A stretch of 64,000 nt of DNA from Ferrovibrio sp. (GTDB taxonomy: Bacteria > Pseudomonadota > Alphaproteobacteria > Ferrovibrionales > Ferrovibrionaceae): contig JAGOQS010000001.1 in assembly GCA_017991315.1 (NCBI GenBank), positions 62,001 through 126,000 of the forward strand. The letters run 5' to 3'. The position numbers were made by a program, and so were the translations under genes. Under the pieces are notes generated by a model. That model saw only the letters and a program-made list of their open reading frames with translations. It was not told where the DNA came from and did not search any database. This document shows, one piece after another, positions 34,892-44,157 of this stretch (positions within the stretch are counted from its first letter, which is position 1; each line of letters opens with the position of its first letter).

Positions 34892-36568
34892 CTATGCCGG
34901 CTGCGGGAAGGCCCGCTCCATCATGCCGCGCGCGATTTCGCGCTCGCCCATCACGATCAGGTCGGCACCGAGATTGCTGAGGTAATCCACCTCGCCATCG
35001 GCATGGGCGCGGGCGACGATCTTGAGATCGGGATTGGCCTTGCGCGCCTGCTCGACGATCTGGCCGGCCTCGAAGGCGTTGGGGATCGCCACGAAGATCC
35101 AGCGCGCGCCCGCGATGTTCGCAGCCTCGATCATGTCATGCGCCGCGGCATTGCCGAGCAGGGTTTCAAAACCGGCGGCGCGGGCCTGCTCGGCGAGCTT
35201 CTGGCGTTCCTCGATCACCAGCAGCGCGCGGTTCTCGCGCCGCAGCGCCTCGGCCACCAGGCTGCCGACGCGGCCGAAGCCGATCACCACGGCATGCTGG
35301 CTGAGGACGGTCGGCACCAGTTTTTCGGCGGCAGCGCTCTCCGTGTCTTCCGGCGCGGGCTCCTTGCCTTCGCGTTTTTCGAGCCAGCCTTTGAGCCGGT
35401 CCAGCGAGGCGAAGAAGATCGGGTTGGCCAGGATCGAGAGGATCGCGCCGGTAACGATCAGGTCGCGGCCCATCGGCGGCAACAATTCAAGATGCAGGCC
35501 CAGCGCCGCCAGAATGAAGGAGAATTCGCCGATCTGCGCCAGGCTGGCGGCAATGGTGAGGGCGGTGGAGAGCTTGTGGCGGAAGGCGAGAACCAGCGCC
35601 AGCGCCGCCACCGACTTGCCGATCACGATGATGATGAAGGTGGCCAGCACCGGCAGCGGCTCGCGCAGCAGGATGCTGGGATCGAACAGCATGCCGACCG
35701 AGACGAAGAACAGCACCGCGAAGGCATCGCGCAACGGCAGCGATTCTTCCGCCGCGCGATGGGAGAGTTCACTCTCGCTCAACACCATGCCGGCGAAGAA
35801 GGCGCCGAGCGCGAAGGAGACGCCGAACAGCACGGCGGCGCCATAGGCGACACCGAGCGCGATGGCCAGCACGGCAAGGCGGAACAATTCGCGCGAGCCG
35901 GTATGGGCGATGTAATGCAGCAGCCAGGGGATGACGCGGCGGCCGACAATCAGCATCAGCGCCACGAAGGCCGCGACCTTGCCCAGCGTGATCGCCAGCA
36001 GCGTGCCGATCTCGCGTGCGCCCAGCCCGCCGGCCTCGTCCTTCAGCAGGCCGGCCAGCGGCGGCAGCAGCACCAGCGCCAGCACCATGGCAAGGTCTTC
36101 CACGATCAGCCAGCCGACTGCGATACGACCACGTTCGGACTCCATCAGGTGGCGTTCCTGCAGCGCGCGCAGCAGCACCACGGTGGAGGCGACCGATAGC
36201 GCCAGGCCGAAGACGAAGCCGCCGCCCATGCTCCAGCCCATCATCCAGGCCAGCGCCATGCCAAGCACCGTGGCCACCGCGATCTGTGCGACGGCGCCGG
36301 GAATGGCAATGGCCTTCACGCTGAGGAGGTCCTTGAGCGAGAAATGCATGCCGACGCCGAACATCAGCAGGATCACGCCCAGTTCGGCCAGCTCCGGCGC
36401 CAGCGCCTGGTCGGCGACGAAGCCGGGCGTGAACGGCCCGACCACGACGCCGGCCAGCAGGTAGCCAACCAGCGGCGAGATGCGCAGCCGGTTGGCAATG
36501 GCCCCCAGGATGAAGGCCAGTACCAGGCCACCGACGATGGTGGCGATAAGGGGAGTGTGATGCGGCAT
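34892..36568 (-). CDS. CPA2-family cation:proton antiporter (YbaL/KefB-like)
   Basis: 558 residues. About 1-385 is the Na+/H+ exchanger domain with 12 or more hydrophobic helices. About 410-545 is a TrkA-N/RCK nucleotide-binding domain starting HAVVIGFGRVGSLVAEAL. There is no TrkA-C extension. This is the YbaL/Kef architecture for potassium- or sodium-proton exchange gated by NAD(H). The regulatory KefF/G partner is absent nearby. Ion choice cannot be read from sequence. Confidence 0.88.
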   Translation of the reverse strand: MPHHTPLIATIVGGLVLAFILGAIANRLRISPLVGYLLAGVVVGPFTPGFVADQALAPELAELGVILLMFGVGMHFSLKDLLSVKAIAIPGAVAQIAVATVLGMALAWMMGWSMGGGFVFGLALSVASTVVLLRALQERHLMESERGRIAVGWLIVEDLAMVLALVLLPPLAGLLKDEAGGLGAREIGTLLAITLGKVAAFVALMLIVGRRVIPWLLHYIAHTGSRELFRLAVLAIALGVAYGAAVLFGVSFALGAFFAGMVLSESELSHRAAEESLPLRDAFAVLFFVSVGMLFDPSILLREPLPVLATFIIIVIGKSVAALALVLAFRHKLSTALTIAASLAQIGEFSFILAALGLHLELLPPMGRDLIVTGAILSILANPIFFASLDRLKGWLEKREGKEPAPEDTESAAAEKLVPTVLSQHAVVIGFGRVGSLVAEALRRENRALLVIEERQKLAEQARAAGFETLLGNAAAHDMIEAANIAGARWIFVAIPNAFEAGQIVEQARKANPDLKIVARAHADGEVDYLSNLGADLIVMGEREIARGMMERAFPQPA

Positions 36569-36721
36569 CGGCGCTTAAGACTCCTGTCGAGATTTTGGCG
36601 GGAGGCAGCCGAAGCGTACCAAGTTCTGATATAAAAGCGCGGTAAAGAATGTCAACCTTTGCCGCCAAATTTGCCAGTGTCGAAGTTTGCCTGGCAATCA
36701 CCCTTCGTCTATCATCGAAGC

Positions 36722-37420
36722 ATGACTGCGGATCACCAGAACGGCCCGAGCCTGGCCGAAATCGCGGCGCTGATCGGCGATCCTGCCCGCGCCAACATGC
36801 TGGCGGCGCTGATGGCCGGCCAGGCGCTCACCGCCAGCGAACTGGCGCTGATTGCCGGCATCGCGCCCTCCACCGCCTCCAGCCACCTGGGCAAATTGCA
36901 GGCCGGCGGCTTGCTCGCCCAGGAGGCGCAGGGGCGGCACCGTTATTTCCGCCTCAACGGCCCGCTGGTGGCCCAGGCGCTGGAAGCGATCATGGCGGTG
37001 GCCGGTGCCGTGCCGAAGCCGAAGCGGCTGCCAGGGCCCCGCGATGCCGACATGCGCCGTGCCCGCACCTGCTACGATCATATTGCCGGCGAGCTGGGCG
37101 TGAAGCTGACCGATGCGCTGATCGCCCAAGGCTGCATCGAGCGCAGCGGGCAGGATTTCATCCTGACACAGCAGGGCAGGGCCTTCTTCGACCAACTCGG
37201 CATCGACCTGGCGAGCCTGAAAGTGGCGCGGCGCGGCCTGGCGCGGGTCTGCCTGGATTGGAGCGAGCGGCGGCCGCATCTGGCCGGCGCGCTTGGTGCC
37301 GCGCTGGCACGGCATTGCCTCGAGGCCGGCTGGGTGGCGCAGGCGAAAGGCGCGCGCACGCTCAGCGTCACCCGCGCCGGCAAGGCAGCCTTCGAGAAAT
37401 ACTTCGCCGTTGCGGCTTGA
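36722..37420 (+). CDS. ArsR-type winged-helix regulator
   Basis: 232 residues. An N-terminal ArsR winged helix (about 10-90: ALIGDPARANMLAALM, ELALIAGIAPSTASSHLGKL, GRHRYFRL) is followed by a longer C-terminal helical domain with PRDADMRRARTCYDHIAGELGV. The extra domain and CYDH segment put it with the larger ArsR/YjjM-like proteins rather than short metal sensors. Possible ligand site: Cys and His in this segment. Converges on dapB with only 4 bases between stops. Confidence 0.85.
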   Translation: MTADHQNGPSLAEIAALIGDPARANMLAALMAGQALTASELALIAGIAPSTASSHLGKLQAGGLLAQEAQGRHRYFRLNGPLVAQALEAIMAVAGAVPKPKRLPGPRDADMRRARTCYDHIAGELGVKLTDALIAQGCIERSGQDFILTQQGRAFFDQLGIDLASLKVARRGLARVCLDWSERRPHLAGALGAALARHCLEAGWVAQAKGARTLSVTRAGKAAFEKYFAVAA

Positions 37421-37424
37421 GCGG

Positions 37425-38246
37425 CTAGGCCTGCTTCAGCCCCAGCACGTCGTTCATGTTGTACAGCCCCGGCGCCCGGCCGCGCGACCACAATGCGCAG
37501 CGCACCGCGCCGCGGGCGAAGATGCTGCGGTCGGTGGCCTTGTGGGTCAGTTCCAGGCGTTCATTATCGGCAGCGAAGATCACCGTATGCTCGCCCGCGA
37601 CATTGCCGCCGCGGAGTGCTGCGAAGCCGATGGCGCCGGCTTTGCGCGCGCCGGTGATGCCGTCGCGGCCTGAATCGGTCACGTCCTTGAGCGCCACGCC
37701 ACGGCCCTGGGCCGCTGCCTCGCCGAACATGATCGCAGTGCCGGATGGCGCATCCACCTTCATGCGGTGATGCATTTCCACGATCTCGATATCCCAGTCG
37801 TCGCCAAGCGAGGCAGCCACCTGGCGCACCAGGCCGGCCAGCAGGTTGACGCCGAGACTCATGTTGAAGCTCTGCACTACGCAGCAATGCCGCGCCGCCT
37901 TGCGCAGCGCATCGAAATGCTGGTCCTCAAGGCCGGTCATGCCGACGATATAGGCGGTCTTGGCCTGGGCCGCGAGCGCGGCATGGCTGGCCAGCACGGC
38001 CGGCGCGCTGAAATCGATCACCGCATCGGCTTCCGCAAACAGCCGCGCCGCGTCGCCCTCGATGAGCGTGCCGGTGGCGGCCAGGCCAGCCAGCGGCCCG
38101 GGATCCTTGCCGACCAGCTCGGAGCCGGGGCGCTCGGTGCCACCGGCCAGGGCTGCGCCGGGCGTTGCCGCCACCACGCGCAAGATCGCCTGGCCCATGC
38201 GGCCGCCAATGCCGATAATGCCGATGCGGGTGTCGTCGGAACTCAT
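37425..38246 (-). CDS. dapB: 4-hydroxy-tetrahydrodipicolinate reductase
   Basis: 273 residues. The GIIGIGGRMGQAI Rossmann motif, catalytic EMHHRMKVDAPSGTA and FAALRGGNVAGEHTV are diagnostic of DapB, which reduces hydroxy-tetrahydrodipicolinate with NAD(P)H in lysine/diaminopimelate synthesis. A GGAGG ribosome site precedes the start. It follows dnaJ on the same strand at 52 bases, the usual alphaproteobacterial dnaK-dnaJ-dapB order. Confidence 0.95.
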   Translation of the reverse strand: MSSDDTRIGIIGIGGRMGQAILRVVAATPGAALAGGTERPGSELVGKDPGPLAGLAATGTLIEGDAARLFAEADAVIDFSAPAVLASHAALAAQAKTAYIVGMTGLEDQHFDALRKAARHCCVVQSFNMSLGVNLLAGLVRQVAASLGDDWDIEIVEMHHRMKVDAPSGTAIMFGEAAAQGRGVALKDVTDSGRDGITGARKAGAIGFAALRGGNVAGEHTVIFAADNERLELTHKATDRSIFARGAVRCALWSRGRAPGLYNMNDVLGLKQA

Positions 38247-38298
38247 GAAAGCCTCCCGGATGCTGCTGCCTCCGGTGTGGCAGACACAGGCGTTGCCG

Positions 38299-39465
38299 TC
38301 AATCCGCCTTGCCGCCGAGCATTTCCTTGACGCGGGCGAAGAAGCCGGCGCTTTCCGGGCTGGTGCTTTCGGCGTCGATGGCGGCGAATTCCTCCAGCAG
38401 CTCGCGCTGGCGCTTGGAGAGTTTCACCGGCGTCTCGACATTGACCTGGATATAGAGGTCGCCGAAACCGCTGCCACGGCCCTGCTGCGGCAGGCCGGGC
38501 ATGCCCTTGCCGCGCAGGCGGAACTGCTTGCCGGTCTGGGTGCCATCGGGAATGGTGATGCGGGCCTTGCCGCCATCCAGCGTGGGCACCTCGACAACGC
38601 CGCCGAGTGCGGCAGTCGCCATCGAGATCGGCACGCGGCATTGCAGATGCTGGCCTTCGCGGCGGAAGATGCGATGCGCCGCCACCGAGATGAAGACATA
38701 GAGATCGCCCGGCGAGCCGCCGCGCAATCCGGCCTCGCCTTCGCCGGCGAGCCGGATGCGGTTGCCCTCATCGACGCCCGGCGGGATATCGACGCTGAGC
38801 GTCTTTTCCTTATGCACGCGGCCGGCGCCGCCGCAGATCTTGCAGGGACGCTCGATCACCTTGCCGGCGCCGCCGCAGCTCGGGCAGCCGCGCTCGATGG
38901 TGAAGAAGCCTTGCGCGGAGCGGATTTTGCCGAAGCCTTTGCAGGTGGGGCAGGAGATCGGCTGTGCGCCGGCCTCGGCGCCGGAGCCGTCGCAGGCCTC
39001 GCAGGCAATCGAGGTCGGCACGCGGACCTGCACGGTCTTGCCGCGGAAGGCGTCTTCCAGGCTGATCTCGAGATTGTAGCGCAGGTCGGAGCCGCGATTG
39101 GCATTGCTGCCGCCGCCGCGCCGCTGGCCGCCCATGATGTCGCCGAACAGATCGTCGAAAATGTCGGAGAAGGAGCCGAAATCGAAACCGGCGCCGCCCG
39201 CGCCGCCGGGGCCGCGCGGGCCGCCCATGCCGCCCTCGAAGGCGGCGTGGCCATACTGATCGTAAGCCGCGCGCTTCTGGTCGTCCTTCAGCACGTCGTA
39301 GGCTTCGTTCAATTCCTTGAACTTCTGCTCGGCGCTGGCGTCGCCCGGATTGCGGTCCGGGTGATATTGCATGGCGAGTTTGCGGAAGGCGCGCTTCAGC
39401 TCATCGGCATCCGAAGTGCCACGCGGCACGCCCAGCACTTCATAGTAATCGCGTTTGGTCGCCAT
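38299..39465 (-). CDS. dnaJ: Chaperone protein DnaJ
   Basis: 388 residues. J domain (1-75) with HPD in QYHPDRNP, Gly/Phe-rich region (about 80-120), four zinc-binding CxxCxGxG repeats ([32 protein letters not shown]), then the substrate-binding C-terminal domain. It delivers unfolded proteins to DnaK and triggers ATP hydrolysis. It lies 74 bases after dnaK with a strong hairpin between, giving lower or separate expression. Confidence 0.97.
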   Translation of the reverse strand: MATKRDYYEVLGVPRGTSDADELKRAFRKLAMQYHPDRNPGDASAEQKFKELNEAYDVLKDDQKRAAYDQYGHAAFEGGMGGPRGPGGAGGAGFDFGSFSDIFDDLFGDIMGGQRRGGGSNANRGSDLRYNLEISLEDAFRGKTVQVRVPTSIACEACDGSGAEAGAQPISCPTCKGFGKIRSAQGFFTIERGCPSCGGAGKVIERPCKICGGAGRVHKEKTLSVDIPPGVDEGNRIRLAGEGEAGLRGGSPGDLYVFISVAAHRIFRREGQHLQCRVPISMATAALGGVVEVPTLDGGKARITIPDGTQTGKQFRLRGKGMPGLPQQGRGSGFGDLYIQVNVETPVKLSKRQRELLEEFAAIDAESTSPESAGFFARVKEMLGGKAD

Positions 39466-39490
39466 TCTTTGCAGCCCCGCCCGACGCGGA

Positions 39491-39521
39491 ACCGGGCGCC
39501 CTGATGTTTCGGGCGCCCGGT
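39491..39521 (-). other. GC-rich intercistronic hairpin between dnaK and dnaJ
   Basis: Perfect 11-bp stem ACCGGGCGCCC/GGGCGCCCGGT with a 9-base loop. No T-run follows on the minus strand, so it is more likely to stabilise the dnaK 3' end or dampen read-through into dnaJ than to end transcription fully. Confidence 0.7.
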
Positions 39522-39539
39522 CCGTCGGTCATTCCCGAC

Positions 39540-41474
39540 TTACTTCTTTTTCTTATCGTCTTTCACTTCTTCGAATTCGGCATCAACGACGCCGTCATCG
39601 GGCTTCTTGGCATCGGCGCCTGAACCGGCGCCGGCCTCGCCGCCAGGCGCCGCCGCATCGGCCGCGCCCTGTTCCTTGTAGAGCGCCTCGCCGAGCTTCA
39701 TGGCGATCTGGCTCAGCTTCTGCGCCTTGGTCTTGATCGCCTCGGCGTCATTGGCCTCGATCGACTTCTTGAGGTCGGCGATGGCGGCCTCGACGTCGGC
39801 CTTGTCGCCGGCCGGAGCCTTGTCGCCGAGATCGACCAGGGTCTTCTCGGTGGCATGGATCAGCGACTCAGCCTGGTTCTTGGCCTCGGCCGCCTCGCGC
39901 CGCTTCTTGTCTTCAGACGCATGCTCCTCGGCGTCGCGCACCATCTTCTTGATGTCGTCTTCCGACAGACCACCAGACGCCTGGATGCGGATCTGCTGTT
40001 CCTTGCCGGTGCCCTTGTCCTTCGCCGAGACATGCACGATGCCGTTGGCGTCGATATCGAAGGTCACCTCGATCTGCGGCACGCCGCGCGGTGCCGGCGG
40101 AATGCCCATCAGGTCGAACTGGCCGAGGATCTTGTTGTCCGCCGCCATCTCGCGCTCGCCCTGGAACACCCGGATCGTCACGGCGTTCTGGTTGTCCTCG
40201 GCGGTGGAGAAGACCTGGCTCTTCTTGGTCGGGATCGTGGTGTTGCGGTCGATCAGCTTGGTGAACACGCCACCCAGCGTCTCGATGCCGAGGCTCAACG
40301 GGGTGACGTCGAGCAGCAGCACATCCTTGACGTCGCCCTGCAGCACGCCGGCCTGGATGGCGGCGCCGATGGCCACTACTTCATCCGGGTTCACGCCCTT
40401 GTGCGGCTCGCGGCCGAACAACTGCTTCACCACCTCGATCACCTTGGGCATGCGGGTCATGCCGCCCACCAGCACCACCTCGTCGATGTCGCCGGCGGAG
40501 AGGTCCGCATCCTTGAGCGCCTTCTTGCAGGGCTCGATCGAGCGCTGGATCAGGTCGTCGACCAGGGCTTCCAGCTTGGCACGGGTGAGCTTCATCACCA
40601 GATGCTTCGGGCCCGACTGGTCGGCGGTGATGAAGGGCAGGTTGATCTCGGTCTGCTGCGAGGAAGACAGCTCGATCTTCGCCTTCTCGGCCGCTTCCTT
40701 CAGGCGCTGCAGCGCCAGGCGGTCGTTGCGCAGGTCGATGCCGTTCTCTTTCTTGAACTCATCGGCCAGGTACTCAACGATGCGCAGGTCGAAGTCTTCG
40801 CCGCCGAGGAAGGTGTCGCCGTTGGTCGAGCGCACTTCGAACACGCCGTCGCCGATCTCGAGGATCGAGACGTCGAAGGTGCCGCCGCCCAAGTCATAGA
40901 CCGCGATCTTCTTGCCGTCCGACTGCTTGTCGAGGCCATAGGCCAGGGCCGCCGCCGTCGGTTCGTTGATGATGCGCAGCACTTCCAGGCCGGCGATGCG
41001 GCCGGCATCCTTGGTGGCCTGGCGCTGGGCGTCGTTGAAATAGGCCGGCACGGTGATGACCGCCTGGGTCACCTTCTCGCCGAGGAAGGCTTCCGCCGTT
41101 TCCTTCATCTTCTGCAGCACGAAAGCCGAGACCTGGCTTGGGCTGTACTTCTTGCCGTCGGCCTCCACCCAGGCATCACCGTTGTCACCGGCCACCACCT
41201 TGTAGGGCACCATCTTGGTGAACTTCTGCGAAGCTTCGTCGCGGATGCCGCGGCCGATCAGGCGCTTCACCGAGAACAGGGTGTTTTCCGGGTTGGTGAC
41301 CGCCTGGCGCTTGGCCGGCTGGCCGATCAGGCGCTCGCCGTCCTTGGTGAAGGCAACCATCGACGGCGTGGTGCGCGCGCCTTCCGCGTTCTCCACCACC
41401 TTCGGGGTCTTGCCATCCATGATGGCGATACAGGAATTGGTCGTTCCCAGGTCGATGCCGATAACTTTGGCCAT
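39540..41474 (-). CDS. dnaK: Chaperone protein DnaK (Hsp70)
   Basis: 644 residues. The nucleotide domain starts [28 protein letters not shown] and [10 protein letters not shown] follow, then the [14 protein letters not shown] linker and the substrate domain. The lid ends in a charged tail ([12 protein letters not shown]). It folds proteins with DnaJ and GrpE. The same-strand order dnaK-dnaJ-dapB is preserved. I did not find a convincing sigma-32 promoter or CIRCE upstream. Confidence 0.98.
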   Translation of the reverse strand: MAKVIGIDLGTTNSCIAIMDGKTPKVVENAEGARTTPSMVAFTKDGERLIGQPAKRQAVTNPENTLFSVKRLIGRGIRDEASQKFTKMVPYKVVAGDNGDAWVEADGKKYSPSQVSAFVLQKMKETAEAFLGEKVTQAVITVPAYFNDAQRQATKDAGRIAGLEVLRIINEPTAAALAYGLDKQSDGKKIAVYDLGGGTFDVSILEIGDGVFEVRSTNGDTFLGGEDFDLRIVEYLADEFKKENGIDLRNDRLALQRLKEAAEKAKIELSSSQQTEINLPFITADQSGPKHLVMKLTRAKLEALVDDLIQRSIEPCKKALKDADLSAGDIDEVVLVGGMTRMPKVIEVVKQLFGREPHKGVNPDEVVAIGAAIQAGVLQGDVKDVLLLDVTPLSLGIETLGGVFTKLIDRNTTIPTKKSQVFSTAEDNQNAVTIRVFQGEREMAADNKILGQFDLMGIPPAPRGVPQIEVTFDIDANGIVHVSAKDKGTGKEQQIRIQASGGLSEDDIKKMVRDAEEHASEDKKRREAAEAKNQAESLIHATEKTLVDLGDKAPAGDKADVEAAIADLKKSIEANDAEAIKTKAQKLSQIAMKLGEALYKEQGAADAAAPGGEAGAGSGADAKKPDDGVVDAEFEEVKDDKKKK

Positions 41475-41683
41475 TACTCATCTCCTCGATTCAGGCAGTC
41501 CGAGGCGGCCTCCTTAGGCTGCGAGCGCCGGGCCGGACCCCTTGTCTGTTTGCACTTGTGACCGGTATGTAAGTGGGGACCCTGGGTCCCGCAACGCCCC
41601 AGGCAAAAAAAACGTGAAGTCCGGTCGAGTCTTGGTCTCCTTGGCGGGATAGTCCGGCCTGGCGCTTCCCAGCGAGGAAACCC

Positions 41684-42664
41684 GTGTCCGCTGCCCCTGG
41701 CCAAGCCCCGTCGAACGCCACTGCCAAAGCCCCGCAAAGCGGGGTGAAAGCGTCGGACTCGTCACCAATATTTATGGGAATTTTATTCGCCGCCATCGCC
41801 TATTGCGCCTGGGGCCTGTCGCCGCTGTATTTCCGCATGGCCGGCTTCATGACGCCGCTGGAAATCACCGCACAGCGTGTGCTGTGGGCCTGCCTGCTCT
41901 GCTTTGTTCTGCTGGCGGCGATGGGCAAGCTGCCGCTGCTGGCCCGAGCGGTGGCCAACCGCCGCCTGGTCGGCGTGCTGGCCATCACCAGCGCCATGAT
42001 GCTGCTGAACTGGCTGCTGTTCGTCTATGCCATCGACACGCGGCAGGTGATGTCGGCCTCGCTCGGCTATTACATCAACCCGCTGGTGGCGGTGCTGCTC
42101 GGCCGTCTGGTGCTGAAGGAAAAGGTCAACCCCGTGCAATGGGCGATGCTGGCGCTGGCGGCGGTCGGTGTCACCGTGCTGGGCACGGCGGCGGCCAATA
42201 CCGGCATCTGGATCTCGCTCGCCATTGCCATCTCCTGGGGCATCTACGCACTGCTGCGCAAGCGCAATCCGGTCGACAGCCTGGTTGGCTTCACGGTGGA
42301 AATCCTGCTGCCGCTGCCGATCGCCATCGGCTATCTGGCCTGGCATGGCGGCGGTGCGCTGGGCCCGGCCTGGAATGGCTTGCTGAGCGCCGATCTGGTG
42401 CCGCTGCTGCTGCTGGTTTTCGCCGGCGTGATCACGGCGATCCCACTGGTCGCCTTCGGTGCCGGGCAGAGCCGCCTCACCATGGCCAGCATGGGCCTGA
42501 TGCAATACATCTCGCCGACCCTGCAATTCCTGCTCGCCACGCTGCTGTGGGGCGAAAGTTTCACCAGCAATCACGCCATCGCCTTCTCCTGCATCTGGGT
42601 GGCGGTGGGTGTGTTCAGCTTCGAGAACTGGCGCCGGGCAAGGCGGGCGGCGGCGACCGGCTGA
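41684..42664 (+). CDS. rarD: RarD-type EamA permease
   Basis: 326 residues, ten membrane helices. Characteristic RarD parts are YCAWGLSPLYFRM, NWLLFVYAIDTRQVMSASLGYYINPL and LMQYISPTLQFLLA. RarD was linked to chloramphenicol sensitivity in E. coli, but its substrate is uncertain. A GTG start with CGAGGAAA ahead of it is used; the first 25 residues are polar and a shorter start near 41771 is possible. Divergent from dnaK. Confidence 0.88.
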   Translation: MSAAPGQAPSNATAKAPQSGVKASDSSPIFMGILFAAIAYCAWGLSPLYFRMAGFMTPLEITAQRVLWACLLCFVLLAAMGKLPLLARAVANRRLVGVLAITSAMMLLNWLLFVYAIDTRQVMSASLGYYINPLVAVLLGRLVLKEKVNPVQWAMLALAAVGVTVLGTAAANTGIWISLAIAISWGIYALLRKRNPVDSLVGFTVEILLPLPIAIGYLAWHGGGALGPAWNGLLSADLVPLLLLVFAGVITAIPLVAFGAGQSRLTMASMGLMQYISPTLQFLLATLLWGESFTSNHAIAFSCIWVAVGVFSFENWRRARRAAATG

Positions 42665-42777
42665 GGCGCCGCGAAATCAGGCAGCGATCGCCTAAATTGT
42701 TTGCATACAAATAGTTTTTGACAAAGCAAATAGCCGTGCTTTGATCAAGGCAGTGCAATCAAACGGGGAGTGCTGCC

Positions 42778-43506
42778 ATGACGCATGTAAGTCATTTCAA
42801 TCGACGCCATTTGCTGCTTGGCCTCGGCGCCACGGCGGCGCTTGCCGGCCTTGGCAGTGCCGCCCAGGCGGCAGGCAAAGTTTCCGCCGGCTCGCGCAGC
42901 GTGCTGATTGTGGTGGATGTGCAGAACTGCTTCATCCCCGGCGGCAGCCTGGCGGTGAAGGAAGGCGACGTGATCGTGCCGCTGATCAACACATTGGCGA
43001 AGAAATTCCAGAATGTGGTGCTGACGCAGGACTGGCATACAGCCGACCATGTTTCCTTCGCCTCGCAGCATAGCGGCAAGAAGCCGTTCGAGAGCGTGAA
43101 GCTGCCCTATGGCAATCAGGTGCTGTGGCCGGATCACTGCGTGCAGGGCACGGAAGGCGCGGCCTTGGCCAAGGATCTGGCGATCCCGCAGGCGCAGCTC
43201 GTCATCCGCAAGGGCTATCACAAGAATGTCGACAGCTACTCGGCCTTCTTCGAGGCCGATGGCAAGACCTCTACCGGACTTGGCGGCTATCTCAAGCAGC
43301 GCGGCATGAAGCGGGTTTTCGTTGTCGGCCTGGCGACCGATTTCTGCGTCGCCTGGACCGCCATGGATGCGCGCAAGGAAGGCTTCGAGACCTATGTGAT
43401 CGAGGATGCCTGCCGTGGCATCGACGCCGCCGGCTCGCTCGCCAAGGCCTGGACCGACATGAAGGCCAAGGGCGTGAAGCGCATCCAGTCGGCGGATATG
43501 GCCTAG
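42778..43506 (+). CDS. Nicotinamidase/isochorismatase-family hydrolase with Tat signal peptide
   Basis: 242 residues. A twin-arginine signal (NRRHLLLGLGATAALAGLG, ending AQAAG near residue 32) precedes a PncA-like cysteine hydrolase. The catalytic triad is Asp47 (VVDVQN), Lys145 (IRKGYHKNVDSYS) and Cys190 (ATDFCVAWTA), and metal ligands are in TQDWHTADH. It should deamidate nicotinamide to nicotinate. Export via Tat is unusual for nicotinamidase, normally cytosolic, and hints at periplasmic salvage or another amide substrate. GGGGAG precedes the start. Confidence 0.85.
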   Translation: MTHVSHFNRRHLLLGLGATAALAGLGSAAQAAGKVSAGSRSVLIVVDVQNCFIPGGSLAVKEGDVIVPLINTLAKKFQNVVLTQDWHTADHVSFASQHSGKKPFESVKLPYGNQVLWPDHCVQGTEGAALAKDLAIPQAQLVIRKGYHKNVDSYSAFFEADGKTSTGLGGYLKQRGMKRVFVVGLATDFCVAWTAMDARKEGFETYVIEDACRGIDAAGSLAKAWTDMKAKGVKRIQSADMA

Positions 43507-43548
43507 GGTGACCTAGCATAGGCCAGCGGGCCGTCCTACATTGCAGAA

Positions 43549-44157
43549 ATGTCGGACGGCCTGCATTTCCTTCCCGGATATTTTGATGCGGCAGCGCAGG
43601 CGGCTTTGCTTGGCGATGTGCGTGCGCTGCTGGCTGAGGCGCCGCCCTATCGTGCGCTGATGCCGAAAACCGGCCAGCCGATGCGGGTGCGCATGAGCAA
43701 TGCCGGCGCGCTCGGCTGGTATACCGACCGTGATGGCGGCTATCGCTATATATCAACCCATCCTGAAACCGGTCGGCCGTGGCCGGCAATCCCGGAACGC
43801 ATCCTGAGCGTCTGGCGCGCGGTGAGCGGCTACGGCCATGATCCGGAATGCTGCCTGATCAATCTCTATGATGCCGAGGCGAAGATGGGCCTGCACCAGG
43901 ACCGCGACGAGCAGGATTTCTCGGCGCCCGTGGTGTCGATCTCGCTCGGCGACAGCGCCCTGTTCCGCATCGGCGGGCAGAACCGCCGGGATCCGACGCG
44001 CTCGTTGAAACTTGCCAGCGGCGATGTGCTGGTGCTGGGCGGCGCTGCGCGGCTGGCTTTTCATGGCATCGACCGCATCCATGCTGGCAGCAGCCGGCTG
44101 TTGCCGGAAGGCGGCCGGATCAACCTGACTTTGCGGCGGGTGACGCTGCCGCGCTGA
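43549..44157 (+). CDS. alkB: AlkB-type 2-oxoglutarate/Fe(II) dioxygenase
   Basis: 202 residues. Iron ligands His116, Asp118 (LHQDRDE) and His172 (LAFHGIDRI); 2-oxoglutarate is bound by Arg190 and Arg196 in GRINLTLRR. It removes methyl groups from N1-methyladenine and N3-methylcytosine in DNA or RNA. The 3' end overlaps the histidine kinase gene by 38 bases on the opposite strand. Confidence 0.92.
   Translation: MSDGLHFLPGYFDAAAQAALLGDVRALLAEAPPYRALMPKTGQPMRVRMSNAGALGWYTDRDGGYRYISTHPETGRPWPAIPERILSVWRAVSGYGHDPECCLINLYDAEAKMGLHQDRDEQDFSAPVVSISLGDSALFRIGGQNRRDPTRSLKLASGDVLVLGGAARLAFHGIDRIHAGSSRLLPEGGRINLTLRRVTLPR

Noticed and set aside
35003-36199. Long frame opposite the CPA2 antiporter
   Set aside because: Arg/Gln/His/Gly-rich antisense shadow of a membrane protein gene; no family.
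41475-41683. Sigma-32 promoter or CIRCE upstream of dnaK
   Set aside because: A CCCCACTTA stretch resembles a heat-shock -10 on the minus strand, but no matching -35 at proper spacing and no CIRCE palindrome were found.
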